DNA of 64,000 bases. It comes from Panorpa germanica. Lineage: Eukaryota; Arthropoda; Insecta; Mecoptera; Panorpidae. The stretch lies in NCBI GenBank assembly GCA_963678705.1, contig OY783205.1:13268001-13332000 (forward strand). The letters run 5' to 3'. A program made the position numbers and the translations under genes. Below the pieces are notes generated by a model that was not told the origin of the DNA, made no database searches, and saw only the letters and a list, made by a program, of their open reading frames with translations. This document shows, in pieces, positions 10,660 to 22,064 of the stretch. Positions within the stretch are counted from its first letter, which is position 1. The number at the start of each line of letters is the position of its first letter.

Positions 10660-11260
10660 AATAGTGTATTATTGCTGATGCAAATAATATGAATGGTACT
10701 CTATTACGTACAATACGTAAAAGACTTCTGTGCAAAATACACAGACGGTAATTTCGGTTTGAAAATTCAAACGCTAAAAATGGAATAATAATATTCGCTA
10801 TGTAAATGCGATTGGCGTATGTACTCTAAATGTCTTAATCCTATGAGAGGACTTTAGATGACCTATGTGAGATTATACTTATGGAATCGAATGTTCGCAA
10901 CCAATGCAATTAATGTATGTGTGCTGAATGACACAAATATAATTCAAATATTTAAAAAATAATTGAAAAAGATATATTATTGTGGATGCAATAATATAAT
11001 CGGTGATTTATTACGTAACACGTAAAAAGATTTCTGTGCAAAATACACAGATGAGTATTTTGATTTGAACAAATATATTCAAATGCTTAAAATGGAATAA
11101 TTATATTCGCTAAATAATGCGATTGGCATATGTGCTCTAAGTGTCGTATTCCTATGTGAGGACGTTAGATGACGTAATAAGAGGCTATATTTGTGGAATC
11201 TAATATTCGCAACCAATGCAATTAATGTGTGTGTGTGTGTGTGCTTAATGACACTAATAC
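10660..11260 (-). repeat. Direct repeat in the BEL/Pao leader
   Basis: Two diverged direct copies of roughly 280 bases (about 10660-10935 and 10965-11250) share TTCTGTGCAAAATACACAGA, GGAATAATNATATTCGCTA and TTCGCAACCAATGCAATTAA. They lie between the primer-binding site and the coding frame. A GT microsatellite (11226-11241) sits in the second copy. Confidence 0.8.
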
Positions 11261-11882
11261 GAGCCCTATAGATGGTCAATAGCTTGGTAACGCTAAATGA
11301 CTTGACTAAAGTGGCAAGGATTTATTAACTACAAACAGAAACTAAATATCGTTGAAAGATTGATTAAAAAAATATAATACAACAATGATACGAACTTATG
11401 ATGGAATTGAATCATTGATGTCTAAACACCTTGGTAAAATGAAATAACGCTTCAAACAGTAGTAAATGTAAAAAATTTGTAAAAATATGTAAGATGTAAG
11501 TGCAAAAACCCAAAATAGAGGTATTAAAGGATAGGATGGGAATTATATAAATGTTTTAGGATTACCTTGACACCACTGTCGTGTAGTAGCTCTCGTTTCA
11601 AGACTGAATCCAGATGCTGCTGCGATTGACTCGTGTGTGCTGTTGTACTTGACGCTAAAAGTGAGATTTTTCTAGATTTTTCACCTTGCTTGATGAATCC
11701 TTGTCAAAGATGATCAATGTGGTGTGAATCTTCTTTGAAGATGCTCAATTGCTGGATCCGTTGATGAGAATCTTGCTTGAAGATGATCAAATGGATGGAA
11801 TCTTCTTTGAAAGATTAAAATGCTGATTATCCTTGCTCGCATCCGTTCTTGAAGATGATTTAATGGTGTGCATCCGCTCTTA

Positions 11883-11899
11883 TCCGGCTCGAAGGACCA
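11883..11899 (-). promoter_or_regulatory. tRNA primer-binding site of the BEL/Pao element
   Basis: On the minus strand TGGTCCTTCGAGCCGGA lies two bases after the LTR. Its complement ends in CCA and contains TTCGA-like T-arm sequence, as expected for the 3' end of a tRNA. The tRNA identity was not assigned. Confidence 0.75.
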
Positions 11900-11901
11900 A
11901 A

Positions 11902-12668
11902 TGGTTGAGTTTGGACCTATTTATCTATATAAGCTTGAGATTGGCTTATTTGCGATGTTGACGGTATCCAATTTCTCAGATTGATGGATTGCTTCTAACT
12001 CCTTTGATAGCGATGGATTGCGCCAAAGTTTCTCGAAGGACCTTTTTGTTATTAAATAATTAATAACAATTTTTTATTTCTTGGTTTAAATCAAATAGCA
12101 GCAAAACACTAGTAATTTACATAAAACATTTATTATACGAATACACTTGACGAATTACAATAATTGAAAATTAAATGAATAACTGTATATATCAATGATA
12201 CTGTGATACAATTCACTATTAAAATCTTCTTATAATTTATCAAACTGTTGAAAGTTGGAGCTGATATTTTAGATGTTTACTGTTCTAATTGATAGCTAAT
12301 AATTAAATATTTAGTGATGTTTATTGTATGAAGTTTGAGTTAATAATTTAAAGATATTTAGTGATGTTTACTGTATGAAGTTTGAGTTAATAATGATTAT
12401 TTTAATAGTGTTTTATCAGTACATTGATAGAAAGAATGCATTTGGCAGGCCAGCTGTGTGACCTTGGTACAGACTTGTACAATGCCAGAGTAATAACAAT
12501 AGCTTTGTTAATTTATTCAATAACAAAGAAAAATAAATTATTTGGTTAAACAAAAGAATTATTACAAAACTTAAGAGCTAAAAATATACAAAATTATATT
12601 CTAATGAAATACATTAAGAACGTGAAATATCTATATAAATATATAGGTTGTGCATGCGTTCTTAACCA
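11902..12668 (-). repeat. 5' LTR of the BEL/Pao element
   Basis: Upstream LTR on the minus strand. The primer-binding site follows after a 2-base spacer. TG...CA termini. Confidence 0.9.
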
Positions 12669-12796
12669 TGCGCTTTTTTTTGTAAATATTTCATTTCCTA
12701 TGGGTTTTTTGCTATTTGTATTTATTATCAATATTGTAGAATACAAAATTTTGTTTAAAAAAAATTTTTATACGGTGAACCGTTTTCAAGATAGAG

Positions 12797-13425
12797 GGCG
12801 GAGAGCGCGCAGTCTACAGTAAGAACGTAAAAGCTATGGAGCAGCAGAGAAGAACTGCTGCACTTTCAAAAACGTATGAAGTCTGTTTCGATGAAACAAT
12901 GGTTGTACCAGTTACTCAAGAAAAATTCTTATCAAATCGAAATAACAAAGATATGCTCATTAATATGTTAATTGAAAAATTACAAGCTGCAAATATTACT
13001 ACTAAACAAGCCAGAGATGATGCGGATGTTCTTATTGTTGAAACTGCAATTGAAGAATCAAAGTCTGAAAAAACTGCAGTTATAATAGGACAAGATATTG
13101 ATTTACTTGTCATTTTAATTGGGCGTGCACTGTCTTAACGACAAGAAATTTTCTTTAAAAAAGTTGGGAAAGGAAATGTAAAAACGTATATATACTCGAC
13201 TAAAAGTTTTGATAATTATCCTCATTCCAAAACACATATTTTATTTCTGCACGCATTAAGTGGCTGTGACACAACTTCTGCGCTTTTTAAAAAGGGAAAA
13301 AAATCATATTTAAAAGTTTTTGAGTAACTGACAAATTTGGATGAACTAGCTGCAGCATTTGAGGAAGAAAATTGTTCGGCCCAGAGATTATTAGAGTGTG
13401 GAACTCAAACCTTATTGGCAGTCTA
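12797..13425 (+). pseudogene. XPG/FEN1-like nuclease, C-terminal half (transposon-borne)
   Basis: Frame 1 reads VYSKNVKAMEQQRRTA, FDETMVVPVTQEKFLSN, then ARDDADVLIVETA, AVIIGQDIDLLVIL, and after an in-frame stop at 13136-13138 continues QEIFFKKVGKG and LFLHALSGCDTTSALFKKGK. The acidic cluster DDAD, the D.D.L strand and GCDTTSALFKKGK occur in the same order and role as EAEA, S.D.DLL and the GCDY helix-hairpin of FEN1/XPG nucleases. A further in-frame stop follows near 13324 and a frameshift near 13425 moves the homology into the next frame. The N-terminal part with the first catalytic Asp is absent because the inverted repeat starts there. Longest clean stretch: 12836-13138. Confidence 0.7.
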
Positions 13426-13908
13426 TATGCTCCGAAATCTGTAAAAAGTCTCGAACATCTTCGTTATATGCATTACGTCAAGTCTACAAAACTTAATAAA
13501 CCTGTGCAGCTTTCAAATATTCCACCAACAAGTGCAGCTGCTCATCAACATTTCAAACGTGTATATTATCAAGTTCAAACTTGGTTAGGGCATGATTTGG
13601 AACCCCAGGTATGGGGTTGGGCAATGCGAAACGATTTTCTGGAGCCTATCATGACAATTTTACCACCTGCTCCAGAAGATTTGCTAAATACAATTTTCTG
13701 CAACTGCAAGAGTGGTTGTGGTTCGCGATGCGGATGCAGGAAAGCGGGCTTGCAATGCTCTTTAGCTTATGGCCAATGTAATGGGCAAGCTTGTCTCAAT
13801 GCTCTACCATATCAGAGCGACATTAACGAAGATGGAACCTTCGACCCCGAAATCATGGAAGAACTTGAGACAAATGTCGTTAAAGACGATAATGAAGACC
13901 AGTTTTAA
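13372..13908 (+). CDS. CXC-type cysteine-cluster C-terminus of the XPG-like protein
   Basis: A 178-codon frame. From about residue 20: APKSVKSLEHLRYMHYVKST, SNIPPTSAAAHQHFKRVYYQ, VQTWLGHDLEPQVWGW, then PPAPEDLLNTIFCNCKSGCG, SRCGCRKAGLQCSLAYGQCN and GQACLN, ending in an acidic tail. The cysteine run resembles CXC/CRC (tesmin/TSO1-like) metal-binding modules and is typical of a large family of transposon-linked insect and cnidarian proteins in which this tail follows an XPG-like domain. It is the direct continuation of the preceding nuclease remnant in another frame, so it is probably not translated alone. Function inferred from family only. Confidence 0.7.
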   Translation: MFGPEIIRVWNSNLIGSLYAPKSVKSLEHLRYMHYVKSTKLNKPVQLSNIPPTSAAAHQHFKRVYYQVQTWLGHDLEPQVWGWAMRNDFLEPIMTILPPAPEDLLNTIFCNCKSGCGSRCGCRKAGLQCSLAYGQCNGQACLNALPYQSDINEDGTFDPEIMEELETNVVKDDNEDQF

Positions 13909-14349
13909 ATTTACCAGCAGCCGGAAGACGACGATGAAGAGGAAGAAGATGATTAAAATGATAAATTGTAGTTTTTGTACCCTTTATTCCATTTTTTTAC
14001 TTTTAATAAAAATATATGTATTGAATGATATTTTTTAATAAAAAGATTAATTCATAATTTATTTGATTTTTTTTTTCATCATATAAGATGTTATTAATAT
14101 TAATTAGGTTAAAATTCAAATATAATTCCTATATTTTCATTAACAATTCTGCAATTACATGGACAGGTAAGTGTTGTTAAATAAATTAATACTGAATAAA
14201 AAGTGGATAGGTTAGGAAAAAAATGATAAAATATAATATAATAGTTAATAAAAATTGACAAATATTTATAATCATTGATTTATCGATAGTTCATCAGCTA
14301 TATATGGCACGTTTTCGACCGGAGGCACCGGTTGACCTGAAGTGATCCT
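13909..14349. other. 3' region of the long-ended transposon
   Basis: AT-rich, with poly(A)-signal-like AATAAA motifs at 14006 and 14036. It runs from the end of the cysteine-cluster gene to the right inverted repeat. No other gene. Confidence 0.4.
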
Positions 14350-14685
14350 GTGACCGCGCGCTTTCCGCCCTCTATCTTGAAAACGGTTAACCGTATAAAA
14401 AAATTTTTCAAACAAAATTTGTAGAGAATTTTGTATTCTACAATATTGATAATAAATACAAATAGCAAAAAACCCATAGGAAATGAGATATTTACAAAAA
14501 AAGCGCAAAAAACCGATTTTTGTGACCTTTGACCTTGAAATTTAATAGTTGCGTACACCCTACCATATGTAGGTTTTGAGACAACTTTTAGGGTGTCAAT
14601 ATACAAGTATTTACAGACTTACTAGCTGGCGTATTAGCTGGGTATCTCGAATTCCGAGGTGAACTTACTATATTGACTGGACTAT
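14350..14685. repeat. Right terminal inverted repeat of the long-ended transposon
   Basis: Inverted match to 6705-6881 plus 12674-12810. Differences include a short insertion around 14620-14640 and a handful of substitutions, so the two ends are not identical and the transposon is older than the BEL/Pao insertion within it. Confidence 0.85.
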
Positions 14686-14932
14686 AAGTGCCCTAGAATA
14701 TTAAAAGAATTAATTTATTTGGTTTAAAAGGAAAGTAAAATGAACATACATAGAAAATCAAAGAAACAAATATTTATATATGCCTTTCATATTGATTTTA
14801 GTTAGAATTATTTCGAATAAATATGTTAGGGTCGTTATTAGAGGAATTGAATCTATTTTATTAAGTATAGAAGTAATTCATTACAGATTTTTAAAGATAA
14901 AATCAGGATATTTTGTAATGTACAAATAATAA

Positions 14933-15962
<1,030 letters not shown>

Positions 15963-16210
15963 TAATAGAGATTTAAGTCTTTGCTTTAGATTGCGTTGAG
16001 TATTTTAATAAAACAACTTTGCTTTTAAAGAACTTCTTCGATGAAACTTCTGAATACGACTCTTAACATACATATATTGATTTTAGTTGTATGATGTCAT
16101 CTCTCTGAATTTAATGAACTGCCGAACTGTGTACATGGTTACAGTTTTGTTTTCAATAAAAAGTAGTAAATAGTATAATAGTGTAACAGTTCACATTTAA
16201 AATCTTGATA

Positions 16211-16424
16211 TAGTCCAAATTATGATAGTACGGCGGCGACTTATACTTAAAAGAGGTTATAGGACTGGTATAAATCTATAATACGATAATGAATTTTATC
16301 TTTTTCGTTTCTATATACATTATAGAAAACTAAGTGAGTTAGTGGTTTTTAGTTATATCGCCAGTTTATACCCCACAATTTGTTTTAAGTATGAGTTGCC
16401 GCCGAACTCTCGTAATTTGAACTA
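16211..16424. mobile_element. MITE, TA-flanked, same family as 5947-6129
   Basis: Left end TAGTCCAAATTATGATAGTA plus CGGCGGCGAC; right end GTTGCCGCCGAACTCTCGTA plus ATTTGAACTA. TA lies on each side. The interior (around 16245-16345) is the inverse of the other MITE's interior. Confidence 0.85.
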
Positions 16425-16559
16425 TAGTTGTTATTATCTTAAGGTTATTATTTTTATTTCTTTGCATTTTCTGGAAGTATGATATTTCGAAAATATTCTC
16501 CGAAAACTTCAAGTCAATCCGATGAATAGTTTCAGAAATATGCTAGTGATGAAAAAAAG

Positions 16560-17015
16560 CAGGGGCTAATGGGGAACTCGATTCTGACAGCAAGATTATC
16601 GCCCTTTATCTCCAATTGTTGTGTATGCTATAAAACCAATGAAAGAAGGTCTGAGTGATGATAACTCACTCTCTAGGTGTATCAGTGGATTCAATGAAAA
16701 CAATAATGAAAGCTTCAATTAGTGAGTGTGGAAAATGAGCCCAAACGTTGAAATTGCTGCATATGTTGTTGCTTGTATATTTAATGAAAGTACACATTCA
16801 TTATTACATATCATGAATACACTGGCGATTAATTGTGTACCAAATTCTCACCGATACACAGAAGAAATAGATTCTGAAGATAAGGGAGGCTGGCAAATAC
16901 GCAACTGAGAATACCCGCGAATGCAGAATGCTTCGAAGACAACAGCAAATTGGCATTTAGGAAGCGTCAACATCGGCAGAAGGCCTATGGTATGGCCCAG
17001 GTGATGATTCGATAT
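16560..17015 (+). pseudogene. Mutator-like (animal MULE) transposase C-terminus
   Basis: Reading through, SRCISGFNENNNESFN is followed by VWKMSPNVEIAAYVVACIFN, EST...LLHIMNTLAINC, and a tail ending AEGLWYGPGDDS. This matches the C-terminal end of a transposase-like family widespread in arthropods and cnidarians (typically GGFTQN.NES.N..VW..APK...., ..VAAY.A..FNDG, ending AEG..YGPGIAD) that domain databases place with Mutator-like transposases. Stops and a frameshift separate the blocks: a TAG follows NNNESFN, and the YGPG block is in another frame from the 16726-16908 stretch. The catalytic part is missing. Confidence 0.65.
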
Positions 17016-17614
17016 AATTATTTAATTAGTATTTCTATACATAAATCAAGCATAACATTGGAAAACTCTTTGAGTCATGATTTAAGTTATAAACTTGAAT
17101 AAAAATTATAATTTAACCTTCGTTTTAATATTGCCCAAAATAACTCATCACGAAAAACTAAATTTTTTTGAAAAATTGTTTAAACAATTAGCTATATACT
17201 ACAACCATTTAAATGCTTGACTTTTCAGAAAAATAATGGTGATATCCTTATTCAGCGGATTAAAATATATTTAAAATGTTTAACTTCAACAAGAAACAAT
17301 GTTATTTCAAGCCGGTTACCTCTATAATTAAAAATCCAATTGATGAATTTTGATTAAAATTTTACAGCTTGGGAAATAATAATATATAAAAATAAAATAA
17401 AATAATGTTTAATATATTAAGAATCTGTGTGTGTCTAGAATATAAATATATGGTAATATTTTATTAAAAATATATATATAAGATATTAGTTATATTGAGG
17501 ATCTGTGTGTGTCAGCAACTATAGATAAAGTACTTTATAAAAAAATATGTGTAGTTCTTTGAAGTGACGTCCAACTAACATAACAAATACACAATTACAT
17601 AAAAAGCACAATAG
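17016..17614. other. No gene; short GT-containing direct repeat
   Basis: AT-rich. The motif ATCTGTGTGTGTC occurs at about 17421 and 17499 within two loosely similar units of roughly 75 bases. Nothing coding is supported. Confidence 0.4.
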
Positions 17615-17650
17615 CTCCTTGGTTGATCCTGCCTGTAGTTATATGCTTGT
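17615..17650 (+). pseudogene. 18S rRNA 5'-end fragment
   Basis: The sequence CTTGGTTGATCCTGCCTGTA followed by GTTATATGCTTGT matches the universal 18S start (C TGGTTGATCCTGCCAGTAG TCATATGCTTGT) at about 29 of 32 positions. The match stops there, so this is an isolated scrap of the gene's first bases, not a working rRNA gene. How it got here cannot be told from the window. Confidence 0.75.
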
Positions 17651-17691
17651 GTGCATGGAATAATAGAATAGGACCACGTTTATATTTTATT

Positions 17692-18222
17692 GCTACACGT
17701 TTTTTGACACTCACAGTGATTTTTCTTCCATACTAACATTGCTCTGTTGTCATCTACACGTATAGAAAATGTTTGTACTGTATGACTTCAATTATCCAGA
17801 CTAATTAGGGTTCAAGCCAATCCGGAATTGTAGTTCTATTGCGGCTTTAAGTAATATTTGAATAATAATCCAATATTTGTGTTAAACTTTACCATATTTT
17901 AAATGTTACGGCAATAATGTTGAAAGAATTAAACATTTCCGCACCTTATATGCTTATAATATTTGACAATAAATTTGACGGTTCGTTCTATTACAATAAA
18001 TATATTTGACAAATTTAAATTTGTTTACAAAATAAGCACATACATACATTTATACATCAGTCTATACTAAACATAGCAGACAACTGGTGAATTTTTTATC
18101 GTTTTCACTCCTTTGTATATTAGAGTAATAAGAGTGAGACAATGCTTTTTTAATGCGTTGTAGTTTTATACAGCTGAACTTTTAAATGCAGACTCATCGC
18201 CGAACTATCGTAACTTTGACTT
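17692..18222 (-). mobile_element. Reversed partial copy of the 1365-3413 transposon
   Basis: The reverse complement aligns with about 1367-1920 through blocks such as AGTTACGATAGTTCGGC, CATTGTCTCACTCTTATTAC, TCGTTTTCACTC and GCCGCAATAGAACTACAATT. Only the left portion up to the start of the coding part is present. The terminus sits at about 18222. Confidence 0.85.
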
Positions 18223-19240
18223 TTATAGATAACTTTTTATTAAATAAATTTGGACGTTTGTTTCTTACTGATTTTAGAAATTACAAACACTTCCATTGAG
18301 AAATGGCAAATCTCAGTAATTGGCTCATCCCCTGGGAACGTTGCAACAAGGAGATTGATTCACTGTTCTGTTCTGTTGTCCCTTCTTACTTCACTTTCAT
18401 ACGCTGCATAATTTAGGTTAATTTGGTAATCGCAGTATGACTCATTTTATTTGCTATTGTTCCAGAAGATAATAGAATTGCATAGAAATCAGGGGAAGTT
18501 TGTTCTAATTTAGACCTGGTCTTGGAAAATAAAATAGTGATAGTGTGTCTGCCTACACGGCTAGCTGCAGGTCGATTAATCTATTGCGACCGCTCTCTTC
18601 CCCGCGCCATTGACTTATTTTGTTAATTTGAATTGATTTTATTTTTTTGTTTTTATTCGTTAGATTTTTCGAATATTATCGCTTATTAATTAGTGCTAAT
18701 TCTACGTCGACAGGTATTCGTGTAACTTACGTAAAGTTAAATCTGTTTTCTTTGAGTTTAACAAATAATATTCGAAAATCTTAAAAGCTGCGAACAATTA
18801 AATGTGACTTTGTTGACGACCGATTGATTGTTGTCACAAAGAACATTAAAGGTAGCTGCTTTTCTAGATATAAAATCTGCATACGACAACTTCTATCTTA
18901 TCCTCTGTGGCGTCTAATAATAATTTATTATAAACATTTATTTTTAATAACAATTTAATTATTTATCATTATTCGAACACTTCAGCGTCATAAACTTAAA
19001 CAGTCTATTCACTACCTCTTCTCCGACATTGATTTCTGTTGTTTTTGTTTATGGTTTTTAGCTGTCTCGTTTCTTCTCGTACTACTTAGACATAAGTGCT
19101 TCTTACTTACTCATTGATAGATGTTAACCACTTAAAAATGTGTTCAAACGGAATATGTACAGACGAAGCTGTCTTGTGTCAGTTTTTTAACCACAAAACT
19201 GTCTAAAGATAGCCATGTCATGTCTCCAGAGTGCTAAGCC
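18223..19240. other. No gene; distant inverted repeat
   Basis: AT-rich. AGATTTTTCGAATATTAT at 18662-18679 is matched in inverse by ATAATATTCGAAAATCT at 18765-18781, giving a possible stem with an 85-base loop. No coding potential is recognised. Confidence 0.4.
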
Positions 19241-19329
19241 TAAATTAGAACAGATAGAATATTTAACGCCGATTATGAAACAAAGTTTCTTAAAGTTAAC
19301 TATAATGCTACAACTAATTATAGATATAC

Positions 19330-21850
19330 TTATCTAGTGGCTTACATTTCTGTAATTACACGGTGTGGTAGAGATTGCTCCAATGAACAATTCTACGTGA
19401 TTAGATTACTGGGTCCAAGGGTTTAGTCCTGCGTAGTCTTCGAACATTATTACTATCAAGTAACATTTGTGTCATGGCGATGTTTTCGTGGTTATGAAGT
19501 CTCAATACGTGCTTTGCTGCTAAAGTTTTGATTTCTTCTCCGACTGTGTTGATCTTCAGGTCTCTGTATGTCGTCATTGTGGATATACCACGGTGCATTA
19601 ACTATTCCTCTCAGAACTTTATTTTGGAACGTTTGTGTTTCTTAAATGTTCGATTTCTTGGCAAAACCCCAAAGTTGCACTTCACACGTCTATTCCGTAT
19701 GTTCAGTTCTTCCTTATTCTTTTTGACATGCATTTTCCACCTTAACTTAGCATCTAGTGTCATTCCTAGTTAATTTGCTACATTCGCATGACGAATTGTG
19801 CTTGCGTTAACGAGTGTGGGCAGATTTTTATTATTTTTTTGGTATGTGAAATTTACGTATTTTTGAACTGCTTTTCGAAGTTTAAATGTGGCTTAATGAG
19901 TTCCCAACGGCCAAGATAGCAGTATTATCCGGTATATGTCTTGTGTAGAGCAAGTACAGTGTTGGGCCAAGCACACTACCTTGCGGTACTCCTGCACAGA
20001 TGTTCTTAAAGTCTGAGTATTCATTGCCACACTTAACACGGAAGATTTTGTCTGCCAGATAGGATTTTAGTATTTCACACAATTGTTTCGGGAGATCTCG
20101 TTGCCATTTAAATTGCAGTCTCTCTATCCATACTTTGTCAAAAGCTTGAGACACATCGAGGAAGACGCTTGAACATACTTTCTTTCCTTCTAAGGTATCT
20201 TCAATTATGTAAATTATTCTTTGCGCCTGGTCTATAGTTGAGTGAATGTCTTCAAAGCCAATTAGTGGTTTGGGATTATGTCTCTCTCATTTATTACAGG
20301 CAAGTTTAGCAATAGTTTTTTAAAGTCTTTGGAATTATTGCAACAGTGAAATAGGACGGTAAGATTTTTTGTCATTTGGATTCTTACCCGGTTTCAGTAT
20401 CATGATTAGTTCAGCCACTTTTCAATACCTGGGGACATATTTCAGTCGAAGGGAAGCGTTTATGATATGCAGCAGTTTTACAAGCCCTTTGTTAGATAAT
20501 TCTTTAAGTACCTCTACAGTAATGAGGTGCTTTTTTATTATTTAAATTACATGTAATTTCCCTTTTGAGTTCTGAGCGTAACTCGAACGATTTCTACATT
20601 ATCATTCCTCTTTTGTAACGTTATATCTTCATCGCCGATTGTCCAGCAAAGAGTTTAAATATTTTCTCTAGATGCTCTGCAAATAACTTTGCTATTCACT
20701 ATCACTCCTCGCCCACTCATTAAAGTTTCCCCTAACAGATGGTGCTTGCGTCACCTGTTGATACCTTTTGTTGCTTTCCACAGAGAAACTTCTAATTCTA
20801 TAAGAATTTCAAGAGACTTCCTGAATCCTTCTCAATTTGTATTAAAACCGGTTAGCCTGGGTGGTACTTCCTTCTGTATTAAATTTTCACTTACGTGTCA
20901 AGGTAACAGGTGTGGTCTGAGCTGAGGTCACTACTAATCTCTAGTAATCTCCTCCAATGACAAAGGTTGTTCCAAGTGATTTAAACAGTCATGCCTTTGT
21001 AGTACGTATCGTGGGGAGCAATAGATTGCTGAGATATGAATCTCTTTGTCTTTGGAGTGTACACACACTGTGGTAACTTGCATTGAGTCAAGTTTAATGC
21101 ATTGGTTTTCATAATGTTTATTTGATTCCTTGATTATAACAGCGGAGCCTCTTCCAGCTTTATTGCAAGGGTGCACAGTATGATTTCTAGAGTATCCTCT
21201 TAAATTTAACAATGACTGATTTGTCAAGTGTGTTTCTGCTATGACACAGATGTCTATTTTCTCATTTTACAGGAATAGTTCCCTGTTTCAGTTCTTGATT
21301 CTTTTGCTGGAGTCAGTTTACATAACATGCTGCAATTCTAAGACTGTAGAACATTATGTCTTGTGTCGTACTCGTATAAGATTTCCATGTAATTCTCTAG
21401 TTTCTGCTTGTCTATTAGACAACAATTTATTCGCTGCATTTTGCTTGTCCATCTTGCTGAAATTGAGTGCTAGTATTTTGCCGTTGAATGAGCTTCACTG
21501 TCCTTGCTATCTTTTATAGCTGCTTGCGCATATGTAGCTTGTCCTGGCGTATCTGACAATGTTGGTGATTTTCTCTCTCTACCTGTTACGACACTTGTAA
21601 CTTGTTCAGTCTTTTTATTTTGTAGTCTTGTGAGCATCTTTCGTCTTTTCTGTAGCTCTCTGGCTACTTCACAGCTTCTTTAACTTGCAGGATGTTATCC
21701 TTTGCAGTTAGCACATGTTGGGGTACCTTGTCTGTTTAATTTGCAATCTTTGGTTGAATGTTTTTAGCACATTTCACACAAATTGGCTTTTTTTATAGTA
21801 GGCTTGCGTGTGATTGTAGCCTTGGCATCTCTTGCATTGGGGTATCACGC
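19330..21850 (-). pseudogene. Jockey-type LINE, decayed, near full coding span
   Basis: On the minus strand, starting near 21850: zinc-knuckle ORF1 (gag-like) motif IPQCKRCQGYNHTQAYYKK and a tail with GQATYAQAAI; then ORF2 endonuclease with LTNQSLLNLRGYSRNHTVHP and SAVIIKESNKHYENQC (20934-21227); reverse transcriptase with SQAFDKVWIERLQFKWQ and AGVPQGSVLGPTLYLLYTRH (19882-20154); and the C-terminus LRLHNHENIAMTQMLLD...RRLRRTKPLDP (19401-19598). The motif order is that of Jockey-clade elements. Many frameshifts and stops separate the blocks, including loss of the usual YADDTA sequence around the position now reading DNTAILA. The 3' untranslated part probably runs to about 19240. Confidence 0.85.
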
Positions 21851-22064
21851 CGGAATTAAATAATAATACAAAATAACGAAATAATTAATGTTGAAAACTA
21901 TAACTAATATAATATAATAACAATTAATCTTAAATACTGTAAATAATACCAAATAATTATAAGTAATCTTGAATAACTATATTAGTAAATTATTAAGCTA
22001 TACGTAATGCCGGGTATTAGCAAAACATATATTTTTTTCAACAAAATATAAAATTTTTTGCACA
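21851..22064. other. No gene recognised
   Basis: Highly AT-rich spacer between two Jockey remnants. Confidence 0.4.

Larger units (their letters stand above)
6882..12668 (-). mobile_element. BEL/Pao-type LTR retroelement, very young insertion
   Basis: Two 767-bp LTRs (6882-7648 and 11902-12668), which look identical, begin TGGTTGAG and end CTTAACCA, and are flanked by the 5-bp duplication TGCGC (6877-6881 and 12669-12673). A tRNA-primed site lies next to the right-hand LTR, so the element reads on the minus strand. The 5-bp duplication and the coding motifs fit BEL/Pao. Structurally it looks whole at its ends, but the coding region is shorter than a complete gag-pol, so it was probably non-autonomous. 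Identical LTRs point to a very recent insertion. It sits inside the inverted end of an older DNA transposon. Confidence 0.9.
6705..14685 (+). mobile_element. DNA transposon with long inverted ends carrying an XPG-like/CXC gene
   Basis: The sequence from 6705 to 6881 and 12674 to about 12810 reappears inverted at about 14350-14685, giving terminal inverted repeats of over 300 bp that start ATAGTCCAGT. Shared blocks include GGAATTCGAGATACCCAGCT, TAGGGTGTACGCAACTATTA and TTTTCAAGATAGAGGGCGG. Between them lies a decayed gene for an XPG-like nuclease with a cysteine cluster. The BEL/Pao element at 6882-12668 is inserted in the left repeat; without it the transposon would be about 2.2 kb. Target duplication could not be fixed. 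The superfamily is not assigned with confidence: Academ elements of the type that carry XPG nucleases are one candidate. Confidence 0.75.

Noticed and set aside
12604-12822. Short plus-strand frame across the BEL/Pao LTR end
   Set aside because: It spans the boundary between the LTR and the transposon inverted repeat and reads through non-coding repeat sequence.
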